Part shown: positions 38,250 to 40,102 of the stretch, in pieces
Layout of the letters: the number at the start of each line of letters is the position of its first letter
How positions within the stretch are numbered: the first letter of the stretch is position 1
IMG/VR virus record: IMGVR_UViG_3300044726_000141
Span: 1 to 40,102 of that record
Direction: 5' to 3' (one strand)
DNA length: 40,102 bases
Source: a virus
Translations under genes and position numbers: made by a program
The notes under the pieces: model-generated
The model's input: the letters and a program-made list of their open reading frames with translations, nothing else
The model's database searches: none
What the model was told of the DNA's origin: nothing

Positions 38250-38438
38250 ATGGATGGAATCGATGGACTGGTACGACTCTTGATCTATCTCGTTTTGGGC
38301 GGGCTCATTATTTGGATTGTCTATTGGATTGTCGGCATGTTGACCCTACCGCAGCAGGTCAAGACGGTCATCCTGATCATCGTGGCCGTCATCGTCCTGC
38401 TTTGGCTGCTCAGTACTTTCGGCATCTTTACCTTCTAA
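38250..38438 (+). CDS. holin-like protein with two membrane helices
   Basis: A 62-residue protein with AAGGAG before ATG 38250. Two membrane helices: LIYLVLGGLIIWIVYWIVGM and KTVILIIVAVIVLLWLLSTF, with a short LPQQ turn. Small, two-helix, next to the endolysin: a plausible holin. It also resembles the Thivi_2564 membrane-protein family. The HNH insertion separates it from the endolysin. Confidence 0.7.
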   Translation: MDGIDGLVRLLIYLVLGGLIIWIVYWIVGMLTLPQQVKTVILIIVAVIVLLWLLSTFGIFTF

Positions 38439-38439
38439 C

Positions 38440-38523
38440 ATGCCGCAGAGCGACAAATGGATTGCCCTGGCCGCCCTGGGCATCATCATCATGGCCTTAC
38501 TCGTATTCGCAAGTTATGGATAG
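38440..38523 (+). CDS. 27-residue membrane peptide
   Basis: ATG 38440, 1 base after the holin-like stop, with no separate ribosome-binding site visible. A single helix (WIALAALGIIIMALLVFAS). Possibly part of the lysis set (antiholin-like) or a chance ORF. Confidence 0.4.
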   Translation: MPQSDKWIALAALGIIIMALLVFASYG

Positions 38524-38526
38524 ACT

Positions 38527-39069
38527 ATGCCGACACAAGATATACCGTTAGCCGACCTAAAAGGGCATGAGCGTAATTACAACGCGCACAGCGACGCCCA
38601 AATCGCACGCATCGCCAGGAGCCTATCTACCTTTGGCCAGGTGCGGAGTATCGTCACGCGACAGAACACCATCCTGGCGGGGCATGGCGTCGTCTTGGCG
38701 GCACGTTCGTTGGGGTGGGAGACCATCCGCGCCGATGTGCAAGACCAACTCAGTGAGGCGCAAGCCCTGGCCTACGTCGTGGCCGACAACGAACTGGCGC
38801 GGCAGTCCGACCCTGACCAGGCGCAACTGGCGGCCATCCTCGAAGAGTTGCAAGCGAAGGAGCCGCTATTGGTGGAGGCGGCGGGGTATACCAGTATGGA
38901 GTTGGAGCAGTTGCTTAGGCTGGTCAATCCAAAGCCGGCGGTCGATGCCGAGCCGCAAATCGACAGGGCGGCTGAGCTGCAAGTCAAATGGTCAACAAGT
39001 ACGGGACAGCTCTGGGGCCTGGGCAAGCATACGATTTGCCCGAAATGCGGGAAACGCCATGATCTGTGA
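38527..39069 (+). CDS. ParB-like domain protein upstream of methyltransferases
   Basis: A 180-residue protein. Residues 5-100 are the ParB/Srx-type domain (PLADLKGHERNYNAHSDAQI, VRSIVTRQN, ILAGHGVVLAARSLGW, VVADNELARQSDPD). The C-terminal end (GQLWGLGKHTICPKC) is the linker normally found where such a domain is fused to a DNA methyltransferase; here the fusion has been split, and the stop overlaps the methyltransferase start by 11 bases. Probably helps target methylation. Confidence 0.82.
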   Translation: MPTQDIPLADLKGHERNYNAHSDAQIARIARSLSTFGQVRSIVTRQNTILAGHGVVLAARSLGWETIRADVQDQLSEAQALAYVVADNELARQSDPDQAQLAAILEELQAKEPLLVEAAGYTSMELEQLLRLVNPKPAVDAEPQIDRAAELQVKWSTSTGQLWGLGKHTICPKCGKRHDL

Positions 39070-39757
39070 TTGCGGCTGCACCTTCGAGCCAAAGGTCTGC
39101 TATGACCATCATTTGCTGTGTGGCGATTGTACTGATCCAGATGCGGTGGCCTTGCATCAGCAAGGCCACCGCGCAACGCTTGCGCCTGTCGATCCGCCTT
39201 ACAACGTGGGCTTTGACTATGATGGCGAGACAGTTGACGACAATAAACAGTCGGAAGCATACCAGGATTTTAGCCGCGCTTGGTTTGCGCTGTGCCAATC
39301 TGTCAGTGAGCGTCAAATTGTGACGCCAGGTTGTTACAACCTGGCGTCATGGCTACGCTGGTTCGATGCCAAGCATTGGGCCCCATGGACAAAGACCAAT
39401 AGCATGACGAATGGCGTCGTGTCTCATTTCTGGTGTTGGGAGCCTGTGCTTTTCTTTGGCGAGAAGTGGCCGCGCCGCAGGTCGAATGATGTATTCGACT
39501 TTCCGATTGGGCAGCAAAGTGGCGTGGAGAACCATCCGTGCCCAAAGCCGCTCAAGATGTGGGCTGATTTACTTGAGAACTACAGCGAAGAGGGCGACCT
39601 GATTTATGAGGCATTTAATGGAAGCGGTACAACGCTCATCGCCTGTGAGCAGTTGGGCCGCCGCTGTCGCGCACTGGAAATCTCGCCCGCCTACGTCGCC
39701 GTCGCCCTGGAGCGCTACGTCACCGCCACGCACAAGACCGTCGAGGTGCTGCCATGA
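39059..39757 (+). CDS. DNA methyltransferase 1 (N6-adenine/N4-cytosine, beta class)
   Basis: A 232-residue protein from ATG 39059. It starts with a zinc-like CDCGCTFEP...CGDCTD module, then DPPYNVGFDYDG (catalytic motif IV), PCPKPLKMW and, at the end, YEAFNGSGTT and LEISPAYVAVALERY (AdoMet motifs). Order IV before I is beta class. Frame upstream of 39059 is antisense-shadow of the ParB gene and is excluded. Contains perfect hairpins at 39143 and 39321 in coding sequence. Overlaps methyltransferase 2 by 4 bases. Confidence 0.9.
   Translation: MICDCGCTFEPKVCYDHHLLCGDCTDPDAVALHQQGHRATLAPVDPPYNVGFDYDGETVDDNKQSEAYQDFSRAWFALCQSVSERQIVTPGCYNLASWLRWFDAKHWAPWTKTNSMTNGVVSHFWCWEPVLFFGEKWPRRRSNDVFDFPIGQQSGVENHPCPKPLKMWADLLENYSEEGDLIYEAFNGSGTTLIACEQLGRRCRALEISPAYVAVALERYVTATHKTVEVLP
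39143..39172. repeat. perfect 13-bp hairpin in methyltransferase 1
   Basis: GCGGTGGCCTTGC (39143-39155), loop ATCA, GCAAGGCCACCGC (39160-39172). Sits in the variable linker between the zinc-like module and DPPY. A smaller GCGCAA-CGC-TTGCGC stem follows at 39171-39185. Confidence 0.85.
39321..39349. repeat. second perfect 13-bp hairpin in methyltransferase 1
   Basis: TGACGCCAGGTTG (39321-39333), loop TTA, CAACCTGGCGTCA (39337-39349). Codes for VTPGCYNLAS, a normal part of the protein. A weaker GTCGAAT-GATGT-ATTCGAC stem is at 39481-39499. Confidence 0.85.
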
Positions 39758-40102
39758 AATGCGACTGCGGCCATAGCTTTGAGCCGGTCATCCAGTACCA
39801 GCACCGCCTCATCTGCGGCGACTGTACCGATGCGGCGGTGGTGGCGAGGGTGATGGGGGATGACACCCCAAATCTAATTTTGGCCGATCCTCCCTATGGT
39901 GTAAATATCGTCGCCGCCAACGGTTACGTTGGCGGCGGTGAAGGGCCTAACGGCATGATTCCCTTTGGCGGTAAGAAGCGCGGCTATGTGGGTGGCGGTG
40001 ATCGGATAAAGGCCAGTCCTGGCCTTTATCCGATTGAAACCTTCTGGCTTCCAAACGGCTTGGCTCCTCCAATGGAGCCAAGCCGTTTGGAAGCCAGAAG
40101 GT
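39754..40102 (+). CDS. DNA methyltransferase 2, N-terminal part (3' end outside window)
   Basis: Starts ATGA over methyltransferase 1 and is open to the window end (116 complete codons). MKCDCGHSFEP...CGDCTD, then LILADPPYGVNIVA (motif IV). The C-terminal half, including motif I, is most likely the partial gene at 1-555 (GSIGAANLVDVGKYAPVIGD continues such proteins after the YVGG segment). A direct join of 40102 to 1 is one base out of frame. The last 100 bases hold two large hairpins and give an unusual peptide (DRIKASPGLYPIETFWL), so this end could be atypical or an assembly effect. Confidence 0.75.
   Translation, partial: MKCDCGHSFEPVIQYQHRLICGDCTDAAVVARVMGDDTPNLILADPPYGVNIVAANGYVGGGEGPNGMIPFGGKKRGYVGGGDRIKASPGLYPIETFWLPNGLAPPMEPSRLEARR
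39912..39937. repeat. perfect 11-bp hairpin in methyltransferase 2
   Basis: CGCCGCCAACG (39912-39922), loop GTTA, CGTTGGCGGCG (39927-39937), just after the DPPY codons. Confidence 0.85.
40001..40034. repeat. perfect 15-bp hairpin near the window end
   Basis: ATCGGATAAAGGCCA (40001-40015), loop GTCC, TGGCCTTTATCCGAT (40020-40034). Confidence 0.87.
40039..40102. repeat. 29-bp perfect inverted repeat ending at the window edge
   Basis: Arm 40039-40067 (starts ACCTTCTGGC) is the exact reverse complement of 40074-40102, with a six-base loop TCCAAT. The second arm ends at the last base. Either a long natural hairpin, or a fold-back effect at the sequence end. Confidence 0.85.

Noticed and set aside
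38567-39058. N-terminal 164 codons of the methyltransferase 1 frame
   Set aside because: It is an out-of-frame shadow of the ParB-like gene; the enzyme begins at 39059.
40039-40102. Covalently closed hairpin telomere of a linear N15-type phage
   Set aside because: No protelomerase was recognised, a gene crosses the site, and a fold-back artefact or natural hairpin is simpler. Kept only as an open finding.

Overview
The window reads as an almost complete genome of a temperate, tailed, siphovirus-type bacteriophage (HK97-fold head, long non-contractile tail) of an unidentified, moderately GC-rich bacterium. Bacterial expression signals are plain: Shine-Dalgarno sites, ATGA/GTGA start-stop overlaps and sigma70-type promoters. 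No gene names the host. The only host-derived sequence is the 3' half of a tRNA-Gly (anticodon CCC) beside the integrase, most simply read as attP. The window opens inside the C-terminal part of a DNA methyltransferase and closes inside the N-terminal part of what looks like the same gene. This suggests a circularly closed or permuted phage genome cut there, although a direct end-to-end join leaves the reading frame one base out.

Layout, left to right. 1-2772 (+): methyltransferase end, small and large terminase, two small genes. 2769-2876: promoter-like site and strong terminator. 2896-8212 (+): portal, MuF-like head protein, gp10-like protein, and a 576-residue prohead protease-major capsid fusion with its own internal capsid start; a zinc-finger/Vsr-type endonuclease sits backwards at 5077-5877. 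8266-11939 (+): a cassette of spike-base-like protein, duplicated fibre protein and a TIM-barrel glycosidase, placed unusually between capsid and connector. 11940-24768 (+): connector, tail terminator candidate, two tail-tube-like proteins, G/GT chaperones with a -1 frameshift site, tape measure, tail tip and a 1194-residue fibre with a Peptidase S74 C-terminus; a reverse moron lies at 14669-15121 and a sigma-region-4-like small protein at 17677-17988.

27112-24888 (-): leftward early operon with an ERF-type single-strand annealing protein and a membrane protein. 27205-27280: divergent overlapping promoters with a palindromic operator. 27318-28693: excisionase-like protein, attP and tyrosine integrase. 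28892-34293 (+): replication region with an initiator carrying origin-like iterons inside its own gene, a small HNH protein, an SF2 helicase, an AT-hook protein and many tiny overlapping genes. 34325-35140 and 37466-38134 (-): two free-standing HNH endonucleases. 35250-38523 (+): small genes, a glycosidase plus M23 endolysin, a holin candidate. 38527-40102 (+): ParB-like protein and two tandem methyltransferases.

Most of the phage is ordinary in plan. The least ordinary signals are in RNA and DNA structure. (1) The two HNH genes are from different families but share a leader hairpin with compensatory base changes. (2) The zinc-finger endonuclease has three mutually crossing inverted repeats in its leader, one holding its ribosome-binding site. 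(3) The methyltransferase genes are packed with perfect short-loop hairpins inside coding sequence. No classical CI-type repressor was recognised.
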